This document shows positions 19,039 to 28,244 of a DNA stretch of 64,000 nt, piece by piece. Both the position numbers and the translations under genes were made by a program. The notes beneath the pieces were generated by a model that saw only the letters and a list, made by a program, of their open reading frames with translations, ran no database searches and was not told where the DNA came from. Source of the DNA: Spirochaetia bacterium (lineage in GTDB: Bacteria > Spirochaetota > Spirochaetia > Sphaerochaetales > Sphaerochaetaceae); contig JAKVOU010000001.1 in NCBI GenBank assembly GCA_022482625.1, positions 2,342,784 to 2,406,783 of the forward strand, given 5' to 3'. The first letter of the stretch is position 1; each line of letters opens with the position of its first letter.

Positions 19039-20001
19039 ATGAAAATAGTGGTATTAGATGGTTATACGTTAAATCCTGGCGACTTAAGTTGGAAAGAACT
19101 TGAAAAAATCGGGGAATTGTGTGTATACGATCGAACTGAATCTTTTCAAATTATCGATAGAATCGGTAATGCAGCATATGTTTTTACAAATAAAACCTCT
19201 TTGGGAGAGGACGTTTTTGCTGCTTGTCCTAATCTGCAATATATCGGTGTACTTGCTACAGGATATGATATCGTGGATGTTGTTGCTGCAGCCAGACATG
19301 GGATTATTGTGACAAATGTCCCATCGTATGGGACTAGTGCTGTCTCGCAGTTTGTATTTGCCTTGTTGCTTGAGCTGTGCCATCATGTCGGTCACCATGC
19401 CCAACGTGTTGCTGACGGGGCCTGGGCAACTTGCAAGGATTTCTGTTTTTGGGATTATCCGAGTAAAGAATTGTATGGGAAGGTAATGGGAATTGTAGGT
19501 ATGGGACGAATCGGATATGCTACAGCCAAAATTGCACAGGGTTTTGGAATGAAAGTACTTGCATATGATAAATTAATAAATGAAGAGTGGAAAAATGAAG
19601 GCATAACCTATGTCTCCTTGAAAGATTTGTTCTCTGAATCTGATGTAGTTTCCCTGCATTGTCCATTGTCAAAAGAAAATATCGGTATGATCAACAAGGA
19701 AACAATTTCCCTTATGAAAGACGGTGCATATCTGATCAATACATCCAGAGGCCCTCTGATCGATGAGGATGCTCTCTATGATGCACTTGAAGAAGGAAAA
19801 CTGGCAGGAGCCGGGCTTGATGTCTTGTGCATAGAGCCACCCTCTGGACATAACAGGTTGTCTACCCATCCTAATTGTTTGGTTACTCCACATATAGCAT
19901 GGTCGCCGAAGGAATCAAGACAACGGCTTATGGATGTTGCTGTAAATAATCTCCGAAGTTACATCAATGGAAAAACTGTTAATGCCGTTAGGTCCTTTTG
20001 A
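19039..20001 (+). CDS. D-2-hydroxyacid dehydrogenase
   Basis: 320-aa NAD-dependent D-isomer 2-hydroxyacid dehydrogenase of the glycerate dehydrogenase/hydroxypyruvate reductase group. The Rossmann motif GMGRIGYATAKIAQGFG is followed by an Asp suggesting NAD preference. Catalytic Arg lies in NTSRGPLID and His in PHIAW. AAGGAGAATAAGAA precedes the ATG. Last gene of island A. It probably interconverts the imported 2-hydroxy acid and its 2-keto form, giving the substrate for the HpcH/HpaI aldolase. Confidence 0.9.
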   Translation: MKIVVLDGYTLNPGDLSWKELEKIGELCVYDRTESFQIIDRIGNAAYVFTNKTSLGEDVFAACPNLQYIGVLATGYDIVDVVAAARHGIIVTNVPSYGTSAVSQFVFALLLELCHHVGHHAQRVADGAWATCKDFCFWDYPSKELYGKVMGIVGMGRIGYATAKIAQGFGMKVLAYDKLINEEWKNEGITYVSLKDLFSESDVVSLHCPLSKENIGMINKETISLMKDGAYLINTSRGPLIDEDALYDALEEGKLAGAGLDVLCIEPPSGHNRLSTHPNCLVTPHIAWSPKESRQRLMDVAVNNLRSYINGKTVNAVRSF

Positions 20002-20261
20002 TAGCATAAATATCAGTTTATCAATTCTTATTTTATTTGTAATAATGAGTTACTTTTTGATAGGCCTTTATTAGGCTGATTTATATTTATTTGAATCGTT
20101 GTTTCCTAGAGTTGATGGTACAGAAAGGCCTTACATGCGGGGGACAACGAGTTTCTTTTATTTTATGCATTGTGGTTCAGTCATATTCCTGTTGCTTTGA
20201 AATCTTTCTGTTAGCATCCATGGCCATATATATTGGTTTTTTTGTTTCCCGAAGCTGTTGG
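20002..20261. other. Island A right edge, non-coding
   Basis: AT-rich 260 bp between the dehydrogenase stop and repeat A. A 67-codon open frame has no start signal or recognisable protein. No integrase remnant is visible. Confidence 0.5.
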
Positions 20262-20388
20262 ATATATTTGTTTTTCCGACATTTGATGATATGATTATAA
20301 AATGTTTCGGAGAAAAAAACTATTTGTACAGATTCTTTTGAATTTCCTTGCCATAATGCTGATTCCCTTAGGGTTCTTTGTCTTCCTG
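20262..20388 (+). repeat. Direct repeat A, right copy
   Basis: Near-identical to 7291-7417. It spans the upstream region and first 29 codons of the intact sensor kinase gene. Because the copied segment includes the sequence in front of the ATG, insertion of island A could leave the kinase gene with much of its own promoter. Confidence 0.93.
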
Positions 20389-22062
20389 ATCATCCCTGTG
20401 AGCAAGATGGAAGTCTTGAAACAGCTTGAGCGTGAGGCTGCCTTGGCACTGGATGTGGATACTGCGGCCATGGAACAGCTTGTTTCCCAATATCGGCATA
20501 AGGCCTATGCAATTTCAACAGATCCGAACTTGATCAAGCTATTGCAGCTTCCGAAGGAAAAACGTGATCCCTCTCTGGTCAAGACTATTTATACTGATGT
20601 CTTTTCCATAATGAAAGGGGACACCTACAAGGCTTCGGCACATATTGTAAGCAGCGATGGGGAGGTCCAGCTGTCTACCCATCTTTTTCCCAAACGTTAT
20701 GACCCACGTCTGTCGACCGGTGAGTCTGACATGACCAATCCCATTACATGGAATGTACCTGGGCCATCCACGGAACTTTCTATTCAGAACAGATACACCA
20801 ATGAAATCGGGGATCAGGTATGCATGTCATTTACCAGGAATGTATTTGATGCTGATGACAACAATCTCGGCTATGTAATCGTTGATATCTATGCTGAACT
20901 TCTTGATGCCTTGCGGAGCAAAAAACCTATCTTTGACGAAGAGTTATTGGTCAATCCCGAACAATTCTTTGCTGCATCGGTATTGGATCTTTCAAAATAC
21001 GGAGATTATACGAATTTTCCCAGTCTGGCTGAACGTCCGAAGGGTAAGATGCAGGAAGGCATATTCAGGACAAAGAACTATGTACTGTCTTTCAGACGAC
21101 TGACCGGCACACAGCTTTTTCTTGTGGGGGCCATAAGGATCGGGCAGTACAGCCGGAACATGGAAGTAATCGTAAGCATGCTTCTGGCTTCCTTGGTCAT
21201 TGGTTTCTGTCTGTCTCTGGTTTTGGCATACTACTTTGCAAAACGGTTGACGGAACCGATTCATGAAGTAATAAAAAGCATGCATTATGTCGAAGAAGGC
21301 AATCTGACGATCCGTATCAAGGAAAACCAAATTGAGGAAATCAACCAACTGAATGACAGTTTCAACAACATGGTCATCAAACTTGTCCAGTTGCTGCAAC
21401 GCATTCAGGAAGATGACAAGAGAACGTTGGAAGCTGAAAGGAAAAATCTTGCAGCACAGCTCAATCCTCATTTTCTTTTCAATACGCTCAATACCATCAA
21501 AGCCTTGGCCAAGATCAACGGACAGGATGAGATATATGAGATCAGTATCAAACTTGGAAATTTGCTTAGGGACAATCTCTATGATACCAATGCAGACAGT
21601 ACGGTAGAAGCAAGCATGGACCTTGTCCGTGATTATCTTGCCATACAGAAAATCAGGTTCGGAACAAAACTGAAGGTATATGAAGATATTGAAGAAAAAG
21701 TCTTGGAATTGAGGATTCCGAAGCTTATTATCCAACCGTTGGTTGAAAATGCATTGAAACATGGTCTGGAGCCAAAGACCGGGGAGTGGGAACTGAGGAT
21801 CAGCTGCCGTGAAGTACATGAAGGAAAGATGCTTGAAATCTGTGTTGCAGATAATGGCATCGGTATCGACAGAAATCTATATGCCGAAGATTTTGCAAAA
21901 TTCAAAGGCTCGTCGCATGTCGGACTTTACAATATCTACCGGCGGTTGATACTGAACTATGGAACTGATATGGATTTTTCTGTGACCAAAGGACGTGAAG
22001 GAGGAACGGTTTCTACGATACTTCTGCCGCTCAGATCTACCTTCAGGGAGGTATTGTCATGA
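20302..22062 (+). CDS. YesM/LytS-type sensor histidine kinase
   Basis: 586-aa membrane kinase. A transmembrane segment at about residues 10-30, an extracytoplasmic sensor region to about 290, a second membrane segment near 295-318, a HAMP linker, then the His_kinase domain with NPHFLFNTLNTIK (H390 the likely phosphorylation site) and an HATPase domain (LVENALKHG, ADNGIGID). Kinases of this class usually sense carbohydrates or the binding proteins of sugar importers. No Shine-Dalgarno is seen before ATG 20302 and a possible -10 lies very close, so the mRNA could be leaderless. The gene overlaps the regulator gene by 4 bp. Its first 29 codons are duplicated at 7331. Confidence 0.93.
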   Translation: MFRRKKLFVQILLNFLAIMLIPLGFFVFLIIPVSKMEVLKQLEREAALALDVDTAAMEQLVSQYRHKAYAISTDPNLIKLLQLPKEKRDPSLVKTIYTDVFSIMKGDTYKASAHIVSSDGEVQLSTHLFPKRYDPRLSTGESDMTNPITWNVPGPSTELSIQNRYTNEIGDQVCMSFTRNVFDADDNNLGYVIVDIYAELLDALRSKKPIFDEELLVNPEQFFAASVLDLSKYGDYTNFPSLAERPKGKMQEGIFRTKNYVLSFRRLTGTQLFLVGAIRIGQYSRNMEVIVSMLLASLVIGFCLSLVLAYYFAKRLTEPIHEVIKSMHYVEEGNLTIRIKENQIEEINQLNDSFNNMVIKLVQLLQRIQEDDKRTLEAERKNLAAQLNPHFLFNTLNTIKALAKINGQDEIYEISIKLGNLLRDNLYDTNADSTVEASMDLVRDYLAIQKIRFGTKLKVYEDIEEKVLELRIPKLIIQPLVENALKHGLEPKTGEWELRISCREVHEGKMLEICVADNGIGIDRNLYAEDFAKFKGSSHVGLYNIYRRLILNYGTDMDFSVTKGREGGTVSTILLPLRSTFREVLS

Positions 22063-22787
22063 AACATACCGTAGTGCTTGTCGAAGATGAAGAAATTGAA
22101 CTCAAGGAACTTGAACAGGCTTTTGACTGGGCCGGTCTGGGCCTTGAGGTTGTCGGAACAGCAAGGGATGGGATTGAAGGAAGAAGGTTGATTGAACAGC
22201 TTTCTCCTGATATCGTCGTGACAGATATCCAGCTGCCAGGGCAGAATGGCTTGGATATGGTCAAACCTTTTGAGAATCTGCGTGTGCTGATTGTTTCCGG
22301 TTTCAGTGATTACCGTTATATGAAGGAAGCAATTCTCATCGGTGTGGAGGATTACTTGCTGAAGCCGGTCGATGACAAGGAACTTGAAGATGCCTTGCGT
22401 AAGATCATTGCTGATCTTGCGGATCGGCATGTGCGGCAGATTGAGGCTATTCCCTTGAAAAAAGATGTCAGTAGCTATCTTATCAGGGAAGCCATTGCTT
22501 TCATTGACAAAAACTACGGAGCACAGATCGGCTTGCATGAGACCGCGACGGCACTGGGCATCAGTGAGGTGCATCTTTCAAGGGCATTCAAGGAATCTGC
22601 AGGAATCAATTTCCTTGCCTATCTTAATTCCTATAGGATCAATATGAGCATTTCCCTTATGGCTGATCCGAACAACAGGATAACCGATATTGCTTCTGCC
22701 TGTGGTTTTGTCTCGCAGGGGTACTATACCAAGATTTTCAAACGCTATATCGGCATGACCCCGACGAAATATAGGGAAAATCTGTAA
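22059..22787 (+). CDS. YesN-type response regulator, AraC DNA-binding domain
   Basis: 242-aa regulator: receiver domain with acidic EDEE at residues 9-12, phosphoacceptor D56 in VVTDIQLPG and Lys near 106, then two AraC-type helix-turn-helix motifs, the second in ITDIASACGFVSQGYYTKIF. ATGA overlap with the kinase stop indicates translational coupling. The pair probably controls a carbohydrate uptake operon nearby, but no target site can be named. The last 51 codons form part of repeat B and recur at 31972. Confidence 0.93.
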   Translation: MKHTVVLVEDEEIELKELEQAFDWAGLGLEVVGTARDGIEGRRLIEQLSPDIVVTDIQLPGQNGLDMVKPFENLRVLIVSGFSDYRYMKEAILIGVEDYLLKPVDDKELEDALRKIIADLADRHVRQIEAIPLKKDVSSYLIREAIAFIDKNYGAQIGLHETATALGISEVHLSRAFKESAGINFLAYLNSYRINMSISLMADPNNRITDIASACGFVSQGYYTKIFKRYIGMTPTKYRENL

Positions 22788-22817
22788 GACTGTTTGTTTT
22801 TCTTTGGAAAAATCGTA
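22631..22817 (+). repeat. Direct repeat B, left copy
   Basis: 187 bp matching 31972-32158 with a single C/T difference. It covers the 3' end of the response regulator gene and 30 bp after its stop. The copies bracket island B exactly. Confidence 0.96.
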
Positions 22818-23070
22818 ACATCGGAATAGTTTGTTATTAATTATAGAATTAGATATTCCGTATGAGTATCTGTGTATGTCTTTTTCTGGAATTTAACAAA
22901 TTATTTGTGTTTAAATTTTCTATGAATACTAAGAAAAAGATGGTATTGTAAGGTAAATATGATATAATCTATCAAGTTGTAAACTGGTTTAATGTGTTTC
23001 TTTTTTCAATTTGGATAATTATAACAAGTCATAATTATGATTGAAATAGACATATAGGAGAAAAAATGCT
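22818..23070 (+). promoter_or_regulatory. Upstream region of the defence operon
   Basis: AT-rich leader with TATAAT at 22963-22968 but no good -35 box at the right distance. AGGAG at 23056-23060 serves a three-codon frame, ATG CTT TGA (23066-23074), whose stop overlaps the TTG start of the first gene. Confidence 0.4.
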
Positions 23071-24525
23071 TTGAGGTCAATTACTATTTCGCCATATGCT
23101 CCTACACTTATTGAGTCTATACGCGCTGTTGGATATACACTGGAATCGGCGATTGCAGATATTATTGATAATAGTGTTACTGCTACTGCTTCACATGTTG
23201 AAATAGGATACTTACCTTATAATGATCCATATATAACAATTCTTGATGATGGGAATGGTATGGATGCTTTTGAACTTGAAGCTGCAATGCGATATGGTAG
23301 TCAGAACCCAAATGTTAAGCGGGCACCGACAGACTTAGGTCGTTTTGGATTGGGGTTAAAAACGGCTTCTCTTTCCCAATGTCGAATTTTGACAGTTGTG
23401 AGTAAAAAGAATAATAAAATAGAAGCTCGCCGATGGGATATTGACCATGTAATAAAAACTGAGGCATGGTCTCTTATTGTTCTTGAAACCGAAGAAGAAC
23501 TTAATGATATTCCCCAAATTACCAACTTATCCAATTTGGAACATGGAACATTAGTGGTATGGCAAAATCTTGATAGATTAAAGAATGGTGAGTCAAATTT
23601 TAATCTTTCGTTTGGATCAAAAATGGATAATGTTCGTAGCCATCTTTCCCTAGTTTTTCATAGATATTTAAGTGGGGAAAAAGGTTTGCAAAAGCTTGAA
23701 ATAAAAATGAATAATATTCCTATAGAATATGTCGATCCATTTTTGCAGAATCGACATACTCAGGTTATGGCTGATGAGATTTTATGTATCGGAAAATCAA
23801 AAGTTACAGTCAGACCTTATATTTTACCTCATATATCTATGCTTTCCTCTGATGAACTTAAAATGCTTGGAGGAAAAGATGGATTACGGAAAAGCCAGGG
23901 ATTTTATGTATATAGGAATAAACGTCTTTTAGTTTGGGGAACATGGTTTCATATGATGCGCAAAGGCGAATTATCTAAATTAGCCCGTATCCAAGTTGAT
24001 ATTTCAAATGATTTAGATAATCTCTGGACGCTCGATATTAAGAAATCTACAGCAATGCCTCCTGAAATAGTTCGAAAAAATCTAAAATCTATTATTGAAC
24101 GTATGGCTGAACATAGTAAACAAACATGGGTTTGTAGAGGCAAGAAAGAAACAAATGAATCTGTAGTTCACATTTGGCAAAGACTCAAAGGACGTCAAGG
24201 GGGAGTATATTATGTTATTAATCGTGACCATCCCATAATAAAAGTTCTATTTGAAAGCTCTCCACAAATAAAACATAATGTTGAAATGTTACTGAAAATA
24301 ATTGAGGATAACATTCCATTTAATAATCTTTATCTTGATTTGACTACAGAAAAAACGCTTGACAATGAAGCTGAGACAAACGCACAGACTATTGAAAATA
24401 TGTTGCAAGATTTACTTGAGGAGCAGTTGACGCAGTTTAAAAAAGAAGAACTGCTTAAACAATTATCAAAATCAGATCCATTTGATAAGTATCCAGAAAT
24501 AATTAAAAAACTTCAAAGGAGTTGA
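23071..24525 (+). CDS. GHKL (MutL/MORC-like) ATPase, defence operon
   Basis: 484-aa protein with an N-terminal HATPase_c_3 domain. ATP-binding motifs: ADIIDNS (residues 29-35, N34 the Mg-binding Asn), LDDGNGM (58-64) and the lid LGRFGLGLKTAS (89-100). The C-terminal half has no recognised domain. The only in-frame start is TTG at 23071, 10 bp after AGGAG; the ATG at 23066 is in another frame and ends after two sense codons. GHKL ATPases of this type were linked by comparative genomics to restriction-modification operons. Here it probably acts as an ATP-driven clamp with the helicase encoded 8 bp downstream. Confidence 0.85.
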   Translation: MRSITISPYAPTLIESIRAVGYTLESAIADIIDNSVTATASHVEIGYLPYNDPYITILDDGNGMDAFELEAAMRYGSQNPNVKRAPTDLGRFGLGLKTASLSQCRILTVVSKKNNKIEARRWDIDHVIKTEAWSLIVLETEEELNDIPQITNLSNLEHGTLVVWQNLDRLKNGESNFNLSFGSKMDNVRSHLSLVFHRYLSGEKGLQKLEIKMNNIPIEYVDPFLQNRHTQVMADEILCIGKSKVTVRPYILPHISMLSSDELKMLGGKDGLRKSQGFYVYRNKRLLVWGTWFHMMRKGELSKLARIQVDISNDLDNLWTLDIKKSTAMPPEIVRKNLKSIIERMAEHSKQTWVCRGKKETNESVVHIWQRLKGRQGGVYYVINRDHPIIKVLFESSPQIKHNVEMLLKIIEDNIPFNNLYLDLTTEKTLDNEAETNAQTIENMLQDLLEEQLTQFKKEELLKQLSKSDPFDKYPEIIKKLQRS

Positions 24526-24532
24526 ATATAAA

Positions 24533-27301
24533 ATGGAAACGCCTATAGCACAATTAGAAACGATAATTTCTGCTCACATAAATTCTAATTTTCCGGAAGT
24601 ACCACCTAGTGAAGAAGAATTTGATGTTATAGTTTCTCTGTTGCGTCAATCGCTTGATTCTGTATGTCATGTTTCAGATATTGAATTTAATGAATTAAGG
24701 CGAAAATTAAAGGCAAATATAGTTGTTAAGATGGATATTGGTATTGCGATAAAAAATAAAGACCAAGCCCATCATTCATGGTTACCTTCTCGCCGTTCTG
24801 AGCTTGATTTTTTCTTTTGGAAGCGATATGAAACTTATCTCGGTGAAGTAAAAAAATGGAATCCACGGATTATCGGTGCATTGGGAAGAGTTTCTGATGA
24901 AATTGTAGACCTTTTGGGAGATCCGCAATCTCAAGATGCATTTCAACGGCGAGGTCTTGTCTTAGGTGACGTTCAATCAGGTAAAACTGCAAATTATACT
25001 GCAATTTGTAACAAAGCTGCTGATACTGGGTATCGAATAATAATTGTGCTTGCTGGTATGATGGAGAATCTACGTCAACAAACACAAGGGCGCTTAGATA
25101 CAGAGTTTTCAGGACGTAAGAGTGAATATTTTCTTGATCCGCAAAAAAAAATACTTAACTGTTCGTTTGGCGTTGGACGATATGGTTCTGAAAAAAGGAT
25201 TGCTTCTTTTACTTCTGTTGTAAAAGATTTTAATATTAATATTCTTAAAAGCCAAAATCTCTCATTACTTAGTGTTCATGATCCTGTATTGTTTGTTGTA
25301 AAAAAGAATAAAAGGATTTTAAATAATTTAATTCGATGGTTTAAAACTAACAATGTTATCAATGGCCAGAAAATAAATTTGCCTCTTCTGCTGATTGATG
25401 ATGAAGCAGATAATGCTTCTGTTAATACAAAACAGACAGGAGGGGATCCTACTGCTATCAATAAGGCAATTCGAACCCTTCTTAGTTTATTTAAACAGGC
25501 TTCATATTTAGGTATAACGGCTACTCCTTATGCGAATATTTTTATTAATCCTGAAACACAGGATGATATGATAGGGGATGATTTATTTCCCCGTGATTTT
25601 ATTTATTCATTAGCTCCTCCTACAAATTATATTGGCGCTACGGATATTTTTGGTGATGATGCCCCATACAAGAGTTGTCTTGAACCAATATATCCTGAGG
25701 AAATCAATGCTTTTTTTCCGATTAAACACACAAAAAATTATCAAGTACCAGATTTGCCTCCAAGTTTAAAAGAAGCAATGGCCTATTTTTTGTTAGTAAA
25801 TGGAATACGAGATTTACGAGGAGATAATAAAACTCATCGATCTATGATGATTCATATAAGTAGATTTACAAATGTTCAGAATCAAATTCGTGATTTAGCT
25901 ATGGAGTGGTTATCGCAAATACGTTCTGATTTACAAAATTATTCCTGTTTAGCTGAAGAAAAAAGCTACATGATACCAAATATAAAATTTCTTAAAACAG
26001 TCTGGACGAAATATCAACTAAATGAAAAAGTTAATGAAAATGATGGCAACATAATTTCTTGGCATGAATTCTTATCAATCTATCTATATAAGGCGGTAGC
26101 ACCGGTAGAAATACGTTCTGTTAATCAATCAAGTGGATCAACAAGTCTGGATTATTTTAACCACCGGGAGGATGGCTTACGTGTAATTGCTATAGGTGGT
26201 AATAGTTTATCGAGAGGTTTAACACTTGAAGGGTTATGTGTCAGTTATTTTTATCGCAAGACTTTGATGTATGATACATTACTTCAAATGGGACGGTGGT
26301 TTGGGTATCGTCCAGGTTATGAAGACTTGTTTAAAATTTGGATTTGTTCTGAAGCAATAGATTGGTATGGTTTTATTACAAGTGCATCAGAAGAGCTTAA
26401 ATTTGAAATTGCCAGTATGAGAAATGCTAATCTTACACCAAAGGAATTCGGTTTGAAAGTCCGCCAAGATCCTTCTTCTTTAATTGCAACTGCACGGAAC
26501 AAAATGCGAACAGCGACTATGATTAGTCGCCCTGTGACTGTTTCTGGCCGTTTGCTTGAAACGCCACGATTAAAAGCAGATAAACAATCTTTAGAGGACA
26601 ATGAAAGTGTATTTAAAAATTTTGTCCACCAATTGGATGATATCGGACATAGATGTATAAAAGAAAATGCTCGGTTCTACTGGGAGGGAATTGACAAAGA
26701 AGATGTTGCTCAGCTTCTATGTGAGTTCAAAACACATTTATGGCATTTGTCATTTCAAGGTCCTGCGTTGGCAGAATATATTAGACTCAATATGGATAAT
26801 GTCCTTTGGGATGTAGTTATTGCGGAAGGGTCAGATGATAATTTTGAATTATCTTGTGGTGATAAAATCCTGAATATTAAGCCGGAGAAACGTACAATTA
26901 TTGCTACTTCTTCACAGATTAGTATCAGTGGTACCAAGGTACGTGTTGGTACGGGTGGTGCTGCTAGGCTAGGACTTTCTAAAAAGCAAAGAGAACAAGC
27001 TGAAGAAAAATTTAAACAATTGCATCCAGGGAAAAAACATGTTCCAGATAGTGCATATTTAATTAAGGATCGTCCACCTTTGCTGATGTTGCATGTTATA
27101 TCTGTCGATAGAACAACAATTGATGAAAAAACAGGAAATATAAAATCGCAGATTGAAGAGGGATGCCAGGTTCCAAATTATCTTTATGCACTGGGAGTCG
27201 GTTTTCCTTTTACTGGAGAAGAAGAAAAAACGGCGAACTATGTAGTCAATCTTGTTGAACTTAATAATTACTATAATGCAGATGAGGAGAATGATGAATG
27301 A
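24533..27301 (+). CDS. Z1-domain superfamily II helicase, defence operon
   Basis: 922-aa putative endonuclease/helicase with the Z1 domain. Walker A is GDVQSGKT at residues 145-152; Walker B LLIDDEAD near 285; motif III GITATPYAN; and the characteristic late block QMGRWFGYRPGYEDL, preceded by GGNSLSRGLTLEG. It ends with a 4-bp overlap into the PD-(D/E)XK gene. Z1 proteins are typical partners of GHKL ATPases, AIPR proteins and Dcm methylases in defence loci. It is expected to move along or remodel DNA so that unmodified invaders are cut. Confidence 0.88.
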   Translation: METPIAQLETIISAHINSNFPEVPPSEEEFDVIVSLLRQSLDSVCHVSDIEFNELRRKLKANIVVKMDIGIAIKNKDQAHHSWLPSRRSELDFFFWKRYETYLGEVKKWNPRIIGALGRVSDEIVDLLGDPQSQDAFQRRGLVLGDVQSGKTANYTAICNKAADTGYRIIIVLAGMMENLRQQTQGRLDTEFSGRKSEYFLDPQKKILNCSFGVGRYGSEKRIASFTSVVKDFNINILKSQNLSLLSVHDPVLFVVKKNKRILNNLIRWFKTNNVINGQKINLPLLLIDDEADNASVNTKQTGGDPTAINKAIRTLLSLFKQASYLGITATPYANIFINPETQDDMIGDDLFPRDFIYSLAPPTNYIGATDIFGDDAPYKSCLEPIYPEEINAFFPIKHTKNYQVPDLPPSLKEAMAYFLLVNGIRDLRGDNKTHRSMMIHISRFTNVQNQIRDLAMEWLSQIRSDLQNYSCLAEEKSYMIPNIKFLKTVWTKYQLNEKVNENDGNIISWHEFLSIYLYKAVAPVEIRSVNQSSGSTSLDYFNHREDGLRVIAIGGNSLSRGLTLEGLCVSYFYRKTLMYDTLLQMGRWFGYRPGYEDLFKIWICSEAIDWYGFITSASEELKFEIASMRNANLTPKEFGLKVRQDPSSLIATARNKMRTATMISRPVTVSGRLLETPRLKADKQSLEDNESVFKNFVHQLDDIGHRCIKENARFYWEGIDKEDVAQLLCEFKTHLWHLSFQGPALAEYIRLNMDNVLWDVVIAEGSDDNFELSCGDKILNIKPEKRTIIATSSQISISGTKVRVGTGGAARLGLSKKQREQAEEKFKQLHPGKKHVPDSAYLIKDRPPLLMLHVISVDRTTIDEKTGNIKSQIEEGCQVPNYLYALGVGFPFTGEEEKTANYVVNLVELNNYYNADEENDE

Positions 27302-28239
27302 TAATAACTTCAACATTTCTCCAAAATGAATGGAAAAGTATAACATACAAAGATGGAGGGTATTTGCAAATTGATGTTATACATCCTCTCGAGTGGTTTG
27401 TTGGGTACCAATCAAGAAAACAAAAAACTTTGTTACTTATTGGTTCTATTGAAAGCGATGAAATTAAATCTTCGAAATCAATTCTAGTTACCCGTCGTAA
27501 ACGGGAGACAGATAATCGGAATGTTTTATCGTTTGAATTACTTCATAATGAACAGAATGAAGTGTTTGCAACTTTTTGTGCGGATATTATTGAGTATTCT
27601 AGAAAAGCTACTGATGAAAAAAGCGCACTGAACCTTGTTGTGAGACGTTATAAGCAATGGAGCTGTTTACTGGAAGCAGAAAAACTTTCCTTTATGGATG
27701 AAAAATGCCGTAAAGGATTATTAGGAGAACTCTTATTTATACAAGAACGAATTAAATCAAGTGGTTCCATATTAAAAACAATACAGGGATGGGTTGGTCC
27801 AAATGGTGCAGACCAAGACTTTATTTTTGAAGATGTTTGGTATGAAATAAAAAGTATCGATTTGGCAGCAACTAGTATAACCATTTCTTCCTTAGAACAA
27901 CTTGATACTCAAAATACTGGAGAACTTGTTGTAATGAGGATTGATAAGTCTGCGCCTGAAAAAATGGGTGCAATTTCTTTAAATGATGCAGTGAGTAAAA
28001 TTGATTGCTTATTATCAGATATTCCTGAAGCTTTTGATTTGTTTCATTTAAAATTAAGTAATTATGGGTATATTGATTTGAAAGAGTATTCTATGCAGAA
28101 ATATTATTGCTCTAAAATTCAACGATATGATGTCAATGACACTTTTCCTAGAATGTTAAGGAGAAAAGTTCCGTCACAAATTGAATCCTTGCATTATGAA
28201 TTAAGTTTACCTGCATTGGAAAACTGGCTGAAGAGGTAA
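27298..28239 (+). CDS. PD-(D/E)XK motif protein (DUF4420-like), defence operon
   Basis: 313-aa putative nuclease. KGLLGELLFIQ holds a conserved Glu (E144), ADQDF the Asp (D174) and WYEIKS the E-x-K (E183, K185), together a PD-(D/E)XK core. It begins inside the Z1 stop (ATGA) and ends 5 bp before the AIPR gene. Best candidate for the DNA-cutting subunit of the system. Activity is inferred from motif and context. Confidence 0.8.
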   Translation: MIITSTFLQNEWKSITYKDGGYLQIDVIHPLEWFVGYQSRKQKTLLLIGSIESDEIKSSKSILVTRRKRETDNRNVLSFELLHNEQNEVFATFCADIIEYSRKATDEKSALNLVVRRYKQWSCLLEAEKLSFMDEKCRKGLLGELLFIQERIKSSGSILKTIQGWVGPNGADQDFIFEDVWYEIKSIDLAATSITISSLEQLDTQNTGELVVMRIDKSAPEKMGAISLNDAVSKIDCLLSDIPEAFDLFHLKLSNYGYIDLKEYSMQKYYCSKIQRYDVNDTFPRMLRRKVPSQIESLHYELSLPALENWLKR

Positions 28240-28244
28240 ACATT

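Larger units (their letters stand above)
7418..20261. mobile_element. Island A: hydroxy-acid catabolism, long-repeat flanked
   Basis: About 12.8 kb of visibly more AT-rich DNA between the two copies of repeat A. The cargo is a regulator, two transport systems and five enzymes, all on the plus strand. No integrase, transposase, tRNA end or terminal inverted repeat was recognised, so the mode of entry is not a standard one. The boundaries are defined by the repeats. Confidence 0.8.
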
